This document shows, piece by piece, positions 55,043-63,716 of a stretch of 64,000 bases of DNA (positions are counted from its first letter, which is position 1; every line of letters starts with the position of its first letter). The stretch lies in the NCBI RefSeq assembly GCF_029953265.1, contig NZ_JASBAO010000001.1, positions 2,051,501-2,115,500 on the forward strand, given 5' to 3'. The notes below the pieces were generated by a model, which saw only the letters and a list, made by a program, of their open reading frames with translations, was not told the DNA's origin and ran no database searches. Source of the stretch: Commensalibacter oyaizuii. GTDB taxonomy: Bacteria > Pseudomonadota > Alphaproteobacteria > Acetobacterales > Acetobacteraceae. A program made the translations under genes and the position numbers.

Positions 55043-56706
55043 GCAAAGTTTCGTCAATCCTCGATCAATATGGACAGCCGATGGTTAAATCCGTGCCTAA
55101 AAAGCCTATGGCGTTAAATGGGGGATGGGGGCGTATACCTTATGATGCTGCGGATAATACGGGCGCACATACTGGCAACTGGTTTCCTTATTTAACCTCA
55201 CCTGATGTCGAACTGAACCCTTGGCGGGATTTGATTGTCAGTCGTGTTCGGGATTTGGTTCGCAATGATGGTTGGGCTGCGGGCATTATTACGCGCATTT
55301 TGGATAATGCCATCGGTAGTGTGTTTCGACCACTAACTAAACCAGATTATAGAACTTTGGCGGTAAAGACAGGATTTGCTTTTGATGCACAATGGGCTTC
55401 GGAATGGAGCAGCATTGTCGATAGCCATTGGCGATCTTGGGCAAACGATGATGGACGCTATTGCGATACAGGGCGCAGGCTGACATTTACGCAAATGATG
55501 TATGCAGGCATGTGTCACTCTTTGATTGATGGGGATGCTGTGGCAATGGTGAATTACATTCCAGAACGTTTGAACCAGCAGGCTTTATACGCCACATCGG
55601 TGCAATTAATTGATCCTGATCGGTTGTCCAATCCAAATCAAGGTATCGATGAGATGTATTGTCGAGGCGGTGTGAAAATTGATCGATATGGTGCGCCAGT
55701 TGGGTATTATTTCAGAGAGGCACATATCTCGGATTATTTTGCTTTGGATAAAACTGCTCAATGGGAATATATAGATAAAGAAACAGAGTGGGGCAGACCC
55801 AATATTGTGCATTATTTTGAATCTGATCGCGCTTCTGAACATCGAGGGGGTGCTGGGATTTTAACCCCAATCGTTCAGCGTTTAAAAATGATTACCAAAT
55901 ATGATCAGACTGAGATGGATGCTGCGATTTTAAATGCATTCTTGGCAGCCTATTTGGAAAGCCCTTTTGATCCTGTTTCAGCTGCAGATGCCTTGGGTGT
56001 CGAAGATGATATGAAGCAATATCAAGCCAATCGTTCCGAGTATCATCAAGGGAAAAGTTTAACCATTGGGGATATGCGTATTCATTCTCTATTTCCAGGG
56101 GAAAAGATTAATACCATCAGTGCCACGCATCCACATTCACAATATAAAGAATTTCTTAATACAGCGCTTCGTAATATTGCCGCTGGCACAGGGGTTACTG
56201 CTCAACAAGTCAGTAATGATTGGTCAGATGTGAATTACTCTTCTGCCAGAGCTGCAGCATTAGAGGGATGGAAAACATTAACGCGCAGGCGAGACGGCTT
56301 TGCAAGAGGCTTTGCATCCCCCATTCGTTCTGCATGGCTAGAGGAATGCTGCATGGTTAATGATCTTCCTTGGCCAAAAGGTGTGAATGATGAATGGTTA
56401 ATTAACAATATTGCTGTTTTGAAAACGCCTATTTCAAATTGTCAGTGGCTTGGGCCGGGGCGTGGTTGGATTGATCCTGTTGCAGAAAAACAGGGTTCTG
56501 TTTTAGGTATGGAAGCAGGATTATCAACATTACAAAGTGAAACTGCTGAGAATGCTGGCGGTGATTGGGAAGAAATGCTGGATCAACGTGCCATTGAAAT
56601 TAAACGTTGCAAAGAATTAGGTATCCCATTACCCGCATGGACAGGACCACAACAAGATGGTCAAGCGACTTCAGCAGCGCAACCCCCACAAAAACCAACT
56701 CCATAA
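55039..56706 (+). CDS. Phage portal protein, lambda family
   Basis: A 555-residue portal. RDLIVSRVRDLVRNDGWAAGIITRILDNAIGS and DPDRLSNPNQGIDEMYCRGGVKIDRYGAPVGYYFREA match the lambda gpB-type family, and FPGEKINTISATHPHSQYKEFLNTALRNIAAGTGVTAQQVSNDWSDVNYSSARAA is the conserved wing-stem region. Gln/Pro-rich C-terminus. The protease gene begins 9 bases downstream. Confidence 0.93.
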   Translation: MSKVSSILDQYGQPMVKSVPKKPMALNGGWGRIPYDAADNTGAHTGNWFPYLTSPDVELNPWRDLIVSRVRDLVRNDGWAAGIITRILDNAIGSVFRPLTKPDYRTLAVKTGFAFDAQWASEWSSIVDSHWRSWANDDGRYCDTGRRLTFTQMMYAGMCHSLIDGDAVAMVNYIPERLNQQALYATSVQLIDPDRLSNPNQGIDEMYCRGGVKIDRYGAPVGYYFREAHISDYFALDKTAQWEYIDKETEWGRPNIVHYFESDRASEHRGGAGILTPIVQRLKMITKYDQTEMDAAILNAFLAAYLESPFDPVSAADALGVEDDMKQYQANRSEYHQGKSLTIGDMRIHSLFPGEKINTISATHPHSQYKEFLNTALRNIAAGTGVTAQQVSNDWSDVNYSSARAAALEGWKTLTRRRDGFARGFASPIRSAWLEECCMVNDLPWPKGVNDEWLINNIAVLKTPISNCQWLGPGRGWIDPVAEKQGSVLGMEAGLSTLQSETAENAGGDWEEMLDQRAIEIKRCKELGIPLPAWTGPQQDGQATSAAQPPQKPTP

Positions 56707-56715
56707 AGAAAAATC

Positions 56716-57513
56716 ATGAATATTACAGAATTTTTGAACCGACCTTTGGCGTTGGAATGCGGACGTGCGTCCTTGTTAGCCGAGGAAATAAGAGCGGGCA
56801 ATCGACGCATGTTGTCTGATATGGGGGCACGTGCTTCTCCTGACGGTGAAATCTATGACGATATTGCGGTCATTCCGATTAAAGGTATCTTGGTGCCTGG
56901 TAACTTTTGTTATGAGGGATTTGCTTGTGGATATGATTATATTCGTCAGGAATTAGCCAAAGCAGTCAATGATCCACAAGTCACCAAGATTGTGTTGTTG
57001 ATCGATAGCCCAGGTGGGGTTGCATCAGGTTGTTTTGATCTTTCTGATGTGATTTACAAAATTCGTAAAGTTAAACCCGTTATTGCCATTTGTGATGACA
57101 GTGCCTATTCGGCAGCATATGCGATTGCCAGTGCTGCAAATGTAATAATTCTCCCAAAATATGGTGGTGTAGGCAGTATTGGCGTGATTACGATGCATAC
57201 TGATATGACCAAGGCACTGGATCAAGCAGGGATTAAAATCACTACGATTACTTTTGGTGCTTTTAAAGGCGAGACCGCACCTACGACCTCATTAACCGAA
57301 GGTGCATTAGGTCGTATTCAAGCCGAGGTCGATTATTTGGGTGAACTATTTGTCGAGCAAGTTGCCCGTAATCGTGATCTGCCCCCTCAAAAGATACGAG
57401 ACATGGAGGCAGGAACCTTTCTTGGTCCTTATGGTGTTCAGGCAGGGTTGGCTGATTTTGTCATGTCGGCTGATGAAGCATTTTTATTCGTACAACAATA
57501 TAAAGGAAAATAG
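56716..57513 (+). CDS. Prohead protease, S49 peptidase family (gpC-like)
   Basis: A 265-residue serine protease of the SppA/lambda gpC type. Strands DIAVIPIKGIL and KIVLLIDSPGGVASGCFDL lead to the catalytic Ser about S132 (SAYSAAYAIASAA) and the Lys base about K183 (FGAFKGETAP). In lambdoid phages it matures the capsid. The acidic scaffold-like gene starts four bases after its stop. Confidence 0.92.
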   Translation: MNITEFLNRPLALECGRASLLAEEIRAGNRRMLSDMGARASPDGEIYDDIAVIPIKGILVPGNFCYEGFACGYDYIRQELAKAVNDPQVTKIVLLIDSPGGVASGCFDLSDVIYKIRKVKPVIAICDDSAYSAAYAIASAANVIILPKYGGVGSIGVITMHTDMTKALDQAGIKITTITFGAFKGETAPTTSLTEGALGRIQAEVDYLGELFVEQVARNRDLPPQKIRDMEAGTFLGPYGVQAGLADFVMSADEAFLFVQQYKGK

Positions 57514-57516
57514 AGA

Positions 57517-58188
57517 ATGAGCAAAAAACTCAGTTCTAAGAAAAAAATATCCAATGATGATGCAACGCGTTTTGCTCATTTATTAAAGTCACGCGCAGAA
57601 GATTCAGACCAAGACGATATAGATGCAGAAGAAGACGAAGAAAATTCTGCTGAAGAGGATCAAGAGGCTGAAGATCCAGAAGATCAAAATGGTCGAGCCA
57701 AAGGCAAGAAGGCTAAAGCTAAAAAAGCAAAACGTGCCAAAGCCGAAGAAGAGGAAGAACCAGAGGCTGAGGAAGAGGATGACCCAGATGCTGAAGATGA
57801 AGGTGATGATGAAACTGATGCTGAGGATGAAGAAGACGATACCACAGCCCAAGCAAGGGCAAGAGAGCGTGGACGGTGTGCTGCGATTTTTGGATGTAAA
57901 GCAGCAGCGAATAATTTAGCACTTGCAGCAGAGTTGGCTTTTGGAACAAATATCCCACGCAGCCAGGCAATACGATTGTTAAATGCGGGGGGGATAGCAA
58001 AACCAGCTTCATCCAATAAACCCTCCAGAACAGCTTTATACAATCAACGAATGATGCAAGAACGTCGATCATTAAGCGTGGGCGCGCCACGACCAAGTCA
58101 GCCTTGCAATCAAAATAAAGCTGCTGCTTCTAGTATTTTGAAAGCAGGCATGGTTACAGGTGCAGTGAAGAAGGATATCAAATTATGA
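57517..58188 (+). CDS. Acidic capsid-assembly (scaffold-like) protein
   Basis: A 223-residue protein with a strongly acidic low-complexity region (residues 25-115, alternating Glu/Asp, Ala and short Lys blocks) and a more ordered C-terminus (CAAIFGCKAAANNLALAAELAFGTNIPRSQAI). Located between S49 protease and decoration protein, the place of the lambda scaffold gpNu3. The helix pattern RARERGRCAAIF is common at the C-terminus of S49-linked scaffold domains. It overlaps the next gene by four bases. Confidence 0.7.
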   Translation: MSKKLSSKKKISNDDATRFAHLLKSRAEDSDQDDIDAEEDEENSAEEDQEAEDPEDQNGRAKGKKAKAKKAKRAKAEEEEEPEAEEEDDPDAEDEGDDETDAEDEEDDTTAQARARERGRCAAIFGCKAAANNLALAAELAFGTNIPRSQAIRLLNAGGIAKPASSNKPSRTALYNQRMMQERRSLSVGAPRPSQPCNQNKAAASSILKAGMVTGAVKKDIKL

Positions 58189-58595
58189 CAACAATTTGGG
58201 GCGGAAGTGCCCAGATTTATGGAAACAAGGATGTAAGTTATCGTCAAGATAATCTAATTGCAGGCGAATTACAGCCTGTTACACAAAGTATCACGTTGAA
58301 AGGTAATCAGGGTATTCTAAGGCGTGGGACGATTATTGGTAAAGATAACACAGGGGTTTATGTAGTTTCTAAAGCAACTGCAACAGATGGTTCTGAAAAA
58401 GCATTGGCTGTTTTGGTAGATACATACGATACCAGTTCAGGTGATGTTTCTGGGGCTGGTGGATATTTTACGGGTGAGTTTAATGCCAGTCGAATTATTA
58501 TAGATGATTCTTGGACATTGGAAACATTACGGGATGCAGGACGACCTTTGGCACTCTTTTTTCAAGATGTTGTCAATGCTGATAATCCAACTTAA
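58185..58595 (+). CDS. Head decoration protein, gpD-like
   Basis: A 136-residue protein of the lambda gpD class: IAGELQPVTQSITLKGNQGILRRGTIIGKDNTG and ALAVLVDTYDTSSG with GYFTGEFNASRIIIDDSWTLETLRDAGRPLALF. It stabilises the expanded shell at three-fold axes. Position directly before the major capsid gene fits. Confidence 0.87.
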   Translation: MTTIWGGSAQIYGNKDVSYRQDNLIAGELQPVTQSITLKGNQGILRRGTIIGKDNTGVYVVSKATATDGSEKALAVLVDTYDTSSGDVSGAGGYFTGEFNASRIIIDDSWTLETLRDAGRPLALFFQDVVNADNPT

Positions 58596-58615
58596 ATTTT
58601 ACTAGAGTATAATAA

Positions 58616-59689
58616 ATGTCAGAAACAAACACTGAATTTCCGATTTTTTCAACTGTTCAGTTGATTGATGTGGTGCCTAATTTAAAAGCGGCACAGTCTT
58701 TTTTGCTGGATGGTTTTTTTAAACGAGAAATTTTATCCACAACACAAGATGTCGCTATTGATATTGATGTTGGTAAACGGCGTATGGCGCCTTTTTGTTC
58801 GCCTTTACAACAAGGAAAATTGGTTGAAACAAGACCGATTGAAACCAAAACCTTCAGACCACCTTATATCAAAGATAAACGTATTCCTGATTTAACAAAA
58901 CCTGTTATGCGTGCGATTGGAGAGCAGATCGGAGGCAATCATACCCCTACAGAAAAATATTTGGCGAATATTGCTTTTGAAATGAAAGATCAGCTTGATA
59001 TGTTGCAACGTCGTCAGGAATGGATGGCAGCACAATGTTTGGTCAATGGGTATTTGGTCATTAAAGGGAATGGGTTTCAAGAAACCTTTATGAATTTTGG
59101 TCGTTCACCTGAACTCAATATTGTCTTTTCTGGAACCGATATGTGGGATGATCCAAATTCAACGGCTAATCCAACTGAGGAAATTAGAAACTTAATCATA
59201 AAAGTGCTAAAAACATCAGGGGCACAAGTGACTGATTTACTTTTCACACACTCTGCTTATGATGCCTTTATTCAACATCTGAAAATGCAGCAGATATTTT
59301 TGAACTCGGGCATTCGTGGTAATAATGATGCCTATGTGGCTCTTGGTCCACAGGCTGCGCCAGGTGCAATGATGATGGGATATTGGGGAACCCATCGCAT
59401 CTGGTTATATAATGATTGGTACGTTGATGATGATAATGTCGAACGTCCCATGATTCCTGATGGTTTAGTAATTGGCATTTCCGAAGATGAACTTAGAGGT
59501 ATTCGGGCTTATGGGGTGATTATGGATGGAGCTTTTGGGTATCCATCCGTAGCATATGTTCCTAAAATGTGGGTTCCTGATGATCCACCACAAGTACATA
59601 TCATGTTGCAATCTGCTCCGTTAGTTTTCCCAGCACGAATTGATGCAAGTTTTGTTGCCCATGTTGCGAAAGGATATGACAATGGCTAA
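58616..59689 (+). CDS. Major capsid protein, gpE family
   Basis: A 357-residue capsid protein of the lambda gpE/HK97-fold family: FSTVQLIDVVPNLKAAQSFLLDGFF, DVGKRRMAPFCSPLQQGKLVE, NIAFEMKDQLDMLQRRQEWMAAQCLVNG, and FGYPSVAYVPKMWV at the C-terminus. The gene ends within the start of the next gene (ATGGCTAA overlap). Confidence 0.95.
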   Translation: MSETNTEFPIFSTVQLIDVVPNLKAAQSFLLDGFFKREILSTTQDVAIDIDVGKRRMAPFCSPLQQGKLVETRPIETKTFRPPYIKDKRIPDLTKPVMRAIGEQIGGNHTPTEKYLANIAFEMKDQLDMLQRRQEWMAAQCLVNGYLVIKGNGFQETFMNFGRSPELNIVFSGTDMWDDPNSTANPTEEIRNLIIKVLKTSGAQVTDLLFTHSAYDAFIQHLKMQQIFLNSGIRGNNDAYVALGPQAAPGAMMMGYWGTHRIWLYNDWYVDDDNVERPMIPDGLVIGISEDELRGIRAYGVIMDGAFGYPSVAYVPKMWVPDDPPQVHIMLQSAPLVFPARIDASFVAHVAKGYDNG

Positions 59690-60107
59690 AGATATAAAAG
59701 ATACCAAAGATCTAGAAAAAGAAAAAGATTCATCAGATCTTGAAAAAGAAAAAAATTCATCTGTTGACAGCAATGAATCAGAGGGGAATGGTGCGACACA
59801 AACTCCACCATCAGGCGATGATCCTTCAAAAGACCAATCGTTAGGGGATAAGACAAAAGAGCAGAATGGTAATCAACCTTCTGCTCTTTTTGTATCGACA
59901 GGAAAAACAACCATCACTGTTCTACAAAATCGGACTTTACGTCATAATGGGGTGAAATATAAAGGGGGAACAACCCTTGATTTGCCAACCAAAGATGCGG
60001 ATTTTTTAATCAAAAACCATTATGCCGTGGCAGGTAGTATTTTACCCGCAGGGGGTGTCGTTGTTCCTAAAACCCACACCCCAAAGGCGGGCAGTGATGC
60101 CAGTTGA
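59682..60107 (+). CDS. Head completion protein in FI position
   Basis: A 141-residue protein. ATG at 59682 overlaps the capsid stop and has AAAGG upstream. The N-terminal half is highly charged (KDIKDTKDLEKEKDSSDLEK), the C-terminal half is a small beta domain (ITVLQNRTLRHNGVKYKGGTTLDLPTKDADFLIKNHYAV), like head-tail completion proteins. FI equivalence is based on gene order. It overlaps the next gene by 11 bases. Confidence 0.6.
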   Translation: MAKDIKDTKDLEKEKDSSDLEKEKNSSVDSNESEGNGATQTPPSGDDPSKDQSLGDKTKEQNGNQPSALFVSTGKTTITVLQNRTLRHNGVKYKGGTTLDLPTKDADFLIKNHYAVAGSILPAGGVVVPKTHTPKAGSDAS

Positions 60108-60429
60108 CTTTAAGGATTTGGTCCTTACCCCCTGTATGGATACATTTGGTAAGATGGTAACCTATCATCATCAATCTGGGGAAAGTGTTAGTATAAAGGC
60201 TATTTTTGATGATGTGACGCGTTTTCATAATCCTATCACTGGTATGGATGCTGGGGGTAGTGGTGTTGTTGCCACGCGCGTGATGATGGGGGTGCGTTTG
60301 GATGATTTTCCCATCAAACCTGATATGGGTGATCGTGTGACATTGAATGGTCAAGATTATTACGTTTTAGAGGTTCAGGTTGATGGACAAGGTGGCGCAC
60401 ATCTAGCGTTAAATAATGCCGAGGTTTAA
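60097..60429 (+). CDS. Head-tail joining protein, FII-like
   Basis: A 110-residue protein. ATG at 60097 is preferred over an earlier frame in the previous gene. IKAIFDDVTRF, GVRLDDFPIKPDMGDRVTLNGQDYYVLEVQVDGQGGAHLAL recall lambda gpFII (GDRVTL-x-GxxYYV-x-x-VxxDGxG). In that phage it joins the head to the tail. It directly precedes the tail terminator gene. Confidence 0.75.
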   Translation: MPVDFKDLVLTPCMDTFGKMVTYHHQSGESVSIKAIFDDVTRFHNPITGMDAGGSGVVATRVMMGVRLDDFPIKPDMGDRVTLNGQDYYVLEVQVDGQGGAHLALNNAEV

Positions 60430-60915
60430 ATGCAAAAAAGCACAACAATATATAGGGCAATTTTACGCGATCAATTGGCTAATCTCTTAGATAAAACCAA
60501 GTTGGTAGAGGAGGGGCGGGTTTTTCGCAACTTTTCCATCAAAGTGCCTCAGGAAAAGCTGCCTTGTTTTTTTGTTTCTGCACCTCATGACCAGATGGAA
60601 CCTCTAACCACAGCAACTCCTGTTTTTATGCGAACGGCTACTTTGGTTATTCAGTATTTTTGTAATTTTGTTAATATTGATGATGCGACAAAACAATTGG
60701 ATCAAGTCTGTTATGCTGTTGAACAGATAATCATGTGTGATTACGATTTTCAATATGCTTTTGAACAAATGCCATCCTTTACTACGGAAACCGTTTTTAA
60801 TCCTGACACTGGGAAACAAATTGCTGAAATCCGTTTTGTTATAACCTGTAAGTATCGCGAAGACTTTTTTCCTGAGGGTCCCGTCGTGGATCGAATTACA
60901 GGTCAAATTACTTAA
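60430..60915 (+). CDS. Phage tail terminator-like protein
   Basis: A 161-residue protein starting immediately after the FII-like stop. RAILRDQLANLLDKTKLVEEGRVFRN and PVFMRTATLVIQYFCNFVNIDDATKQLDQVCYAVEQ are reminiscent of gpU/Mu gp37-type terminator or neck proteins. Placed just before DUF2635 and the tail sheath, as in Mu-like phages. Family assignment tentative. Confidence 0.6.
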   Translation: MQKSTTIYRAILRDQLANLLDKTKLVEEGRVFRNFSIKVPQEKLPCFFVSAPHDQMEPLTTATPVFMRTATLVIQYFCNFVNIDDATKQLDQVCYAVEQIIMCDYDFQYAFEQMPSFTTETVFNPDTGKQIAEIRFVITCKYREDFFPEGPVVDRITGQIT

Positions 60916-60935
60916 TTTATCAAGAAAGAAAAATC

Positions 60936-61139
60936 ATGTTTGTAAAACCAGCACCTGGACGAAAGGTGCGCTGGCCGGGGGCCATGCGCCTTTTGTCAGA
61001 GCAGGGCGAAGAAGTACCTCAAGACTTCTACTGGGCACGCCTATTAAATACAGGCGATATCGTCAAGGTTGAAGAGAACACCTTTGAATTAAAAAAATCA
61101 TTAACAACAGGAATAAAAAAGGAGAGCAAAGATGGTTGA
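60936..61139 (+). CDS. DUF2635 family protein
   Basis: A 67-residue protein: MFVKPAPGRKVRWPGAMRLL and WARLLNTGDIV are the DUF2635 signature, a small protein coded before the tail sheath in Mu-like phages (Mu gp38 position). The last 8 bases overlap the sheath gene. Role probably structural in the tail neck, unproven. Confidence 0.87.
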   Translation: MFVKPAPGRKVRWPGAMRLLSEQGEEVPQDFYWARLLNTGDIVKVEENTFELKKSLTTGIKKESKDG

Positions 61140-62613
61140 TACAATCTCCATTCCTGGATATTCCAGTGATAACCGTGTGCCTGGCTTTTATTTTGCTTTG
61201 GATGCATCAAAAGCAAATACAGCCAAAGTAAGGCGTAGAGTATTGTTAATTGGCCAGATGCTGGAAAGTGGGGCGGGGACCCCTGATGTTGCTGTGCAAT
61301 GTGGAGGGGTAACTTCTGCCCAAGGGTTGTATGGTACAGGTTCTCAAATTGCATTAATGGTCGAGGCTTATCGAAAAATTGATCGTACAGGCGAGTTATG
61401 GGTATTACCTTTATCGGAATCTGGTGTGGTCAGTAAGGCCAAGGGATCGATACAATTTTCAGGTACGGCCTCGCAAAACGGTAAAATTTCTCTTTATATC
61501 GGCGATCAATTGATTGAGTATTTTGTAACAAAAGGCGACAATGCTACCACTATTGCAAAAAACCTAGCCGATCGTGTTAACGCATTTGCTAATGTGCCTG
61601 TACAAGCAGATTCTAGCGAGGGCAAGGTTAACTTGACCGCTAAAAATGGTGGACAGTGCGGAAATGCGATTGCTTTAAACTTAAATCTTTTGGGTGAAAT
61701 CGCTGGGCAGGCTTTGCCTTTGGGGATTACTGCCACCCTTACCAAAATGCAAGGAGGTGTTGGCACCCCATCGTCATTGTCTAATTGTTTGGCAGGATTG
61801 GGCAGTCGTCAATTTGATTTGTTTATTCATCCCTTTACCGATTTACAGTCTTTGTCGATTTTTACGGATTTTTTAAACGACCAATCGGGTCGATGGCAAC
61901 TTACAGATCAACTGTATGGTCATACTATCACGGCTTTGTCTGGTACTTATGGCGAGGTTACAGCCTTAGGTGATCGATTGAATGATCAGCATATGACGAT
62001 CATGTCGACATCGGACAGTCCAACCCATCCTATGATATGGGCGGCACAAGTGGGTGCACAAGTTGCAGTCAGCATGCGTAATAATCCAGCTATTCCAATT
62101 ACGGGGCTGGTTTTATCCGTTATGCCTCCCAGTGACCAAGGGTTTTTTAATTTTCAACAACGCAACTCGTTACTATATGACGGGATCTCAACTTTTATCG
62201 TCAATGATAATAATCAGGTAATGATTGAGCGGTTGATCACAACCTATAAACGCAACAGTTACGGAAATGAAGATAACAGTTATCTAAATATTGAAACAAT
62301 GTTAACGGCCAGTATGGCCATACAGGATATGCGTCAATTTTTATCTGATCAGTTTCCTCGTTGTGTGCTGTTGCGTGACGGATCAAAAATTACAGCAGGC
62401 CAACAGGCAACGACAGCCGAATTAATTGGAAAAACTTGTATTGCCCGTTATCGTACCCAAGCCGAATATTTATGGGTGCAAGATACGGACGGATTTGCCA
62501 GTGAATTAAAGGCTGAAAACGCAGGAAATGGCACGGTAAAGCTGTTGATGCCGTATCGGTTTTCAGATCAATTATTTATTATTGCAGGTAACTGCCAGTT
62601 TACCAAGGGATAA
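61132..62613 (+). CDS. Contractile tail sheath protein
   Basis: A 493-residue sheath of the Mu gpL type. Features: VDTISIPGYSSDNRVPGFYFALDASKANT, QIALMVEAYRKIDRTGELWVLPLSE, and C-terminal LRDGSKITAGQQATTAELIGKTCIARYRTQAEYLWVQD, with LMPYRFSDQLFIIAGNCQF at the end. It forms the contracting outer tail. The tube gene follows after 11 bases. Confidence 0.92.
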   Translation: MVDTISIPGYSSDNRVPGFYFALDASKANTAKVRRRVLLIGQMLESGAGTPDVAVQCGGVTSAQGLYGTGSQIALMVEAYRKIDRTGELWVLPLSESGVVSKAKGSIQFSGTASQNGKISLYIGDQLIEYFVTKGDNATTIAKNLADRVNAFANVPVQADSSEGKVNLTAKNGGQCGNAIALNLNLLGEIAGQALPLGITATLTKMQGGVGTPSSLSNCLAGLGSRQFDLFIHPFTDLQSLSIFTDFLNDQSGRWQLTDQLYGHTITALSGTYGEVTALGDRLNDQHMTIMSTSDSPTHPMIWAAQVGAQVAVSMRNNPAIPITGLVLSVMPPSDQGFFNFQQRNSLLYDGISTFIVNDNNQVMIERLITTYKRNSYGNEDNSYLNIETMLTASMAIQDMRQFLSDQFPRCVLLRDGSKITAGQQATTAELIGKTCIARYRTQAEYLWVQDTDGFASELKAENAGNGTVKLLMPYRFSDQLFIIAGNCQFTKG

Positions 62614-62624
62614 GGAATCACATC

Positions 62625-62996
62625 ATGGCATCGACACAAGGTGCGATAGGCGGATACGCCACGCTTACCATTGACGGTGAAGTTTGGAACGCTGAAAATA
62701 TAAAATACAAGACGAGTGGATTTAAACGTGAAACCGTGGTGGCACAAACAGCGGTTGCTGGTTTTACCAAAATGCCCACACAAGGATCAATTTCTGCAAC
62801 CTTAATTGACCGCAAAGACAAGCCCATTGCAGAGATTATGGGCAAAGAAACAGCCACAGTGATTGTAAGGCTTGTTAATGGAAAAGTGATTACAGGCAAT
62901 CAAATGTGGCTTGTTGAACAACCCGAATTAAACACGCAAGAAGGCAAGTTCGAGGTTAATTTCGAAGGTGACGATGTATCAGAGGATATCGCATGA
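62625..62996 (+). CDS. Phage tail tube protein, Mu-like
   Basis: A 123-residue tube subunit: GAIGGYATLTIDGEVWNAENIKYKTSGFKRETVVAQTAVAGFTKMP and GKFEVNFEGDDV match Mu gpM-type tube proteins. It polymerises inside the sheath. Its stop overlaps the tail assembly gene by four bases. Confidence 0.88.
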   Translation: MASTQGAIGGYATLTIDGEVWNAENIKYKTSGFKRETVVAQTAVAGFTKMPTQGSISATLIDRKDKPIAEIMGKETATVIVRLVNGKVITGNQMWLVEQPELNTQEGKFEVNFEGDDVSEDIA

Positions 62997-63595
62997 CACA
63001 GCCAGTAATGAATACAAAAATTATTTCTTTAGATCGCCCTGTTCGTGTTGGTGATCGTGATTATACTGAATTAAAATTACGTGAACCTATCGTAAATGAA
63101 GTCATTCAGGCTTTCAAGACAATGGCTGGTAAACAATCCTCTGTTGCTGCTTATGATGCGCAGCTGATTTTGGTGGCAAGCGTTTCTGAAATGCCCATTC
63201 AAGGTATTGAAGAGTTGCCAGGTCGTATTTTGGATCAGGCTATCGATTTCGTTATGTCTTTTCAAGATATGACCCCTTGTAATGAGCCATATGATCAATG
63301 GGATATGGAGCTAATACCACCATTACAATTAAGTAACGGGGAAACCCTTAGCGAGATTGCTTTGCAAGAACCCACAGTAAAGCAACGTAAAATGGCGATG
63401 AAGCAATTTGATCACTATGGCCAAACGATTGTCGGGGGACTGGAATTCCAAGTATCTTTATTAACCCAGGTTTCAGGGCAAAAATTGGCAAGTATCTTAA
63501 AACTACCCATCAGTCAGTTTACGAAAGCATCCGGTTATCTTTTGCGTTTTTTTCCCAATGGCCAGAAAACTGGCGAGGCCTTAGCCAACAATTGA
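62993..63595 (+). CDS. Tail assembly chaperone (short form)
   Basis: A 200-residue protein. DRPVRVGDRDYTELKLREPIVNEVIQAF is typical of the P2 gpE / Mu gp41 family of tail assembly proteins. Near its end CGT TTT TTT CCC in the coding frame forms a slippery heptamer of seven T (63547-63553). Reading through in zero frame gives this form; a -1 slip yields a longer product ending at 63711. Confidence 0.87.
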   Translation: MTQPVMNTKIISLDRPVRVGDRDYTELKLREPIVNEVIQAFKTMAGKQSSVAAYDAQLILVASVSEMPIQGIEELPGRILDQAIDFVMSFQDMTPCNEPYDQWDMELIPPLQLSNGETLSEIALQEPTVKQRKMAMKQFDHYGQTIVGGLEFQVSLLTQVSGQKLASILKLPISQFTKASGYLLRFFPNGQKTGEALANN

Positions 63596-63711
63596 TCTAC
63601 TTTTACAAATGGCCCCCACAATGGATTGATGACATGACGGGTTCTCAGTTATCAGAAGTGGTTTTGGCAACGATCCACGGGCAAGAAGCCGAGCAAAAGC
63701 AACAAAGGTAA
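62993..63711 (+). CDS. Tail assembly chaperone, -1 frameshift long form
   Basis: The -1 frame after the T7 run continues FSQWPENWRGLSQQ, LIYFYKWPPQWIDDM and further to a stop at 63709-63711. The aromatic-rich WPPQWIDDMTGSQLSEVV segment resembles the frameshift-made extension (gpE') of P2-like and Mu-like phages. Without the shift no good ATG starts this segment, supporting frameshifting. The tape measure gene starts six bases later. Confidence 0.7.
63547..63553 (+). promoter_or_regulatory. Programmed -1 frameshift slippery site T-TTT-TTT
   Basis: Seven T aligned to the zero frame as T TTT TTT, a classical X-XXY-YYZ heptamer, placed 42 bases before the zero-frame stop. Confidence 0.75.
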
Positions 63712-63716
63712 AATCC

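Noticed and set aside
57604-58096. Long leftward frames opposite the acidic scaffold-like gene
   Set aside because: They mirror the Glu/Asp/Ala-rich codons of the forward gene and give low-complexity Ser, Phe or His-Leu products.
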